This document shows, in pieces, positions 63,404 through 64,000 of a DNA stretch of 64,000 nt. The notes under the pieces were generated by a model. That model was not told the DNA's origin. It saw nothing but the letters and a program-made list of their open reading frames with translations, and did not search any database. Source of the DNA: Clostridium sp. BJN0013. GTDB taxonomy: Bacteria > Bacillota > Clostridia > Clostridiales > Clostridiaceae. Position numbers and translations under genes: made by a program. Position 1 is the first letter of the stretch; every line of letters starts with the position of its first letter. The DNA lies in NCBI RefSeq assembly GCF_040939125.1, contig NZ_CP162495.1, positions 558,001-622,000 of the forward strand, read 5' to 3'.

Positions 63404-64000
63404 ATGGAAAAAATAAAAATAATAACAGACAGTACTGCGGATTTACCAGACAGTGTATTGAAAAAATATAATATAGAGGTACTGCCTCTTCTTATTAATT
63501 TTGAAAAAGATTCTTATAGAGATGGAATTGACATAGATATCCATGCCCTTTTGGATAAAATGGATAAAAGTGATATATTCCCATCAACAACACAGATAAA
63601 TCCTCAAACATTCCTGCAATGCTATGATTCCTATATGAAACAAGGATATAAAATAGTGTCTATTCACCTTTCATCTAAAATGAGTGGTACGTATCAATCA
63701 GCATGTATTGCAAAAGAAATGCTTGAGACAGAGGATATAATTGTAATAGATGGTATGAATGTAACTTCCGGGCTAGGACTTCAGGTTATTAAGGCTGCAA
63801 GATTAAAGGATCAGGGGCTTGGAATAAAAGAGATAGAAAATAGAATAAAAAAAATTTCTCCCCATATAAAAAGTACTCTTGCCTTTAATAGTTTAGACAA
63901 CCTTATAAAGGGAGGGCGTCTTTCTAAAACTGCTGGTGTTATAGGAAATATTTTGGGAATAAAAATAATAGTTGCAGTAGAAAATGGAGAAATGACAGTA
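63404..64000 (+). CDS. DegV-family fatty-acid-binding protein (3' end outside window)
   Basis: 199 codons of a family that has about 280 residues; the rest is past the window end. KIITDSTADLPDSVL at the start, VLPLLINFEKDSYRDGIDID, IFPSTTQINPQTF, VSIHLSSKMSGTYQSA and FNSLDNLIKGGRLSK match DegV/FakB. Such proteins bind fatty acids and, with FakA, feed them to phospholipid synthesis. GGAAGGAG precedes the ATG by 11 nt. It follows trmL in the same direction. Confidence 0.92.
   Translation, partial: MEKIKIITDSTADLPDSVLKKYNIEVLPLLINFEKDSYRDGIDIDIHALLDKMDKSDIFPSTTQINPQTFLQCYDSYMKQGYKIVSIHLSSKMSGTYQSACIAKEMLETEDIIVIDGMNVTSGLGLQVIKAARLKDQGLGIKEIENRIKKISPHIKSTLAFNSLDNLIKGGRLSKTAGVIGNILGIKIIVAVENGEMTV

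Overview
The DNA is strongly AT-rich, with clostridial-type genes packed on both strands, many TTG/GTG starts and strong GGAGG ribosome binding sites. Spore genes (a cwlD-like amidase, a spore photoproduct lyase relic), reverse rubrerythrin, a T-box and AT-rich intrinsic terminators point to an anaerobic, spore-forming Clostridium (sensu stricto). Bacterial microcompartment genes and an iron alcohol dehydrogenase suggest a species of the C. kluyveri/C. ljungdahlii kind; that placement is inference.

Layout. 1-3.0 kb: end of an ABC ATPase, a signal peptidase I, a transposase relic and a decayed MFS pump beside an intact MarR regulator. 3.1-20.9 kb is a sensory and cell-envelope region under decay: an Agr-like LytTR/GHKL two-component pair, a secreted amidase-like protein, one intact BlaI/M56 (BlaR-like) pair with a perfect 30-bp operator, a truncated M56 copy next to a beta-propeller lipoprotein, a glucuronyl C5-epimerase-like protein, a frameshifted BlaI/M56-LRR pair, an M28 peptidase lipoprotein gene split by an IS5-family insertion, a WsfD-like membrane protein, a PocR-type chemoreceptor and an EAL-HDOD protein. 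21-28 kb: a cobalamin riboswitch with cbiMNQO, an iron alcohol dehydrogenase, and a manganese riboswitch with a UPF0016 exporter. 28-32 kb: two EutP-like GTPases, EutS, ManA and reverse rubrerythrin.

32-41 kb is mostly housekeeping: secreted Ig-like/amidase-like protein, YihY, T-box-controlled cysK-cysE, plsC, nth, cinA, a VanW protein and tRNA-Leu(CAG). Next to the tRNA lies an integrase stub, then dihydrofolate reductase, small unknown genes and a CarD-like regulator in a decayed island (41-44 kb). 44-64 kb holds an APC permease, PAP2 phosphatase, Bcr/CflA pump with divergent MarR, PadR with divergent fetAB, a DUF4173-like membrane protein with a small-protein partner, a two-component/ABC module of the peptide-sensing kind, Hsp20, an EamA permease, an orphan BMC shell protein, CwlD, a splB relic, TrmL and the start of a DegV protein.

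Three themes link the genes. First, metal and cofactor homeostasis is under RNA control (B12 and Mn riboswitches, with FetAB for iron). Second, microcompartment parts (EutS, a PduA/EutM-type shell protein, two EutP GTPases) are scattered as small units rather than in a full eut/pdu operon. Third, several regulators survive beside broken targets. Two families of short structured repeats are spread between genes: one of about 85-150 bp with nested stems, and one of about 103 bp seen twice with long terminal inverted repeats. These repeats are the least explained structures in the window.
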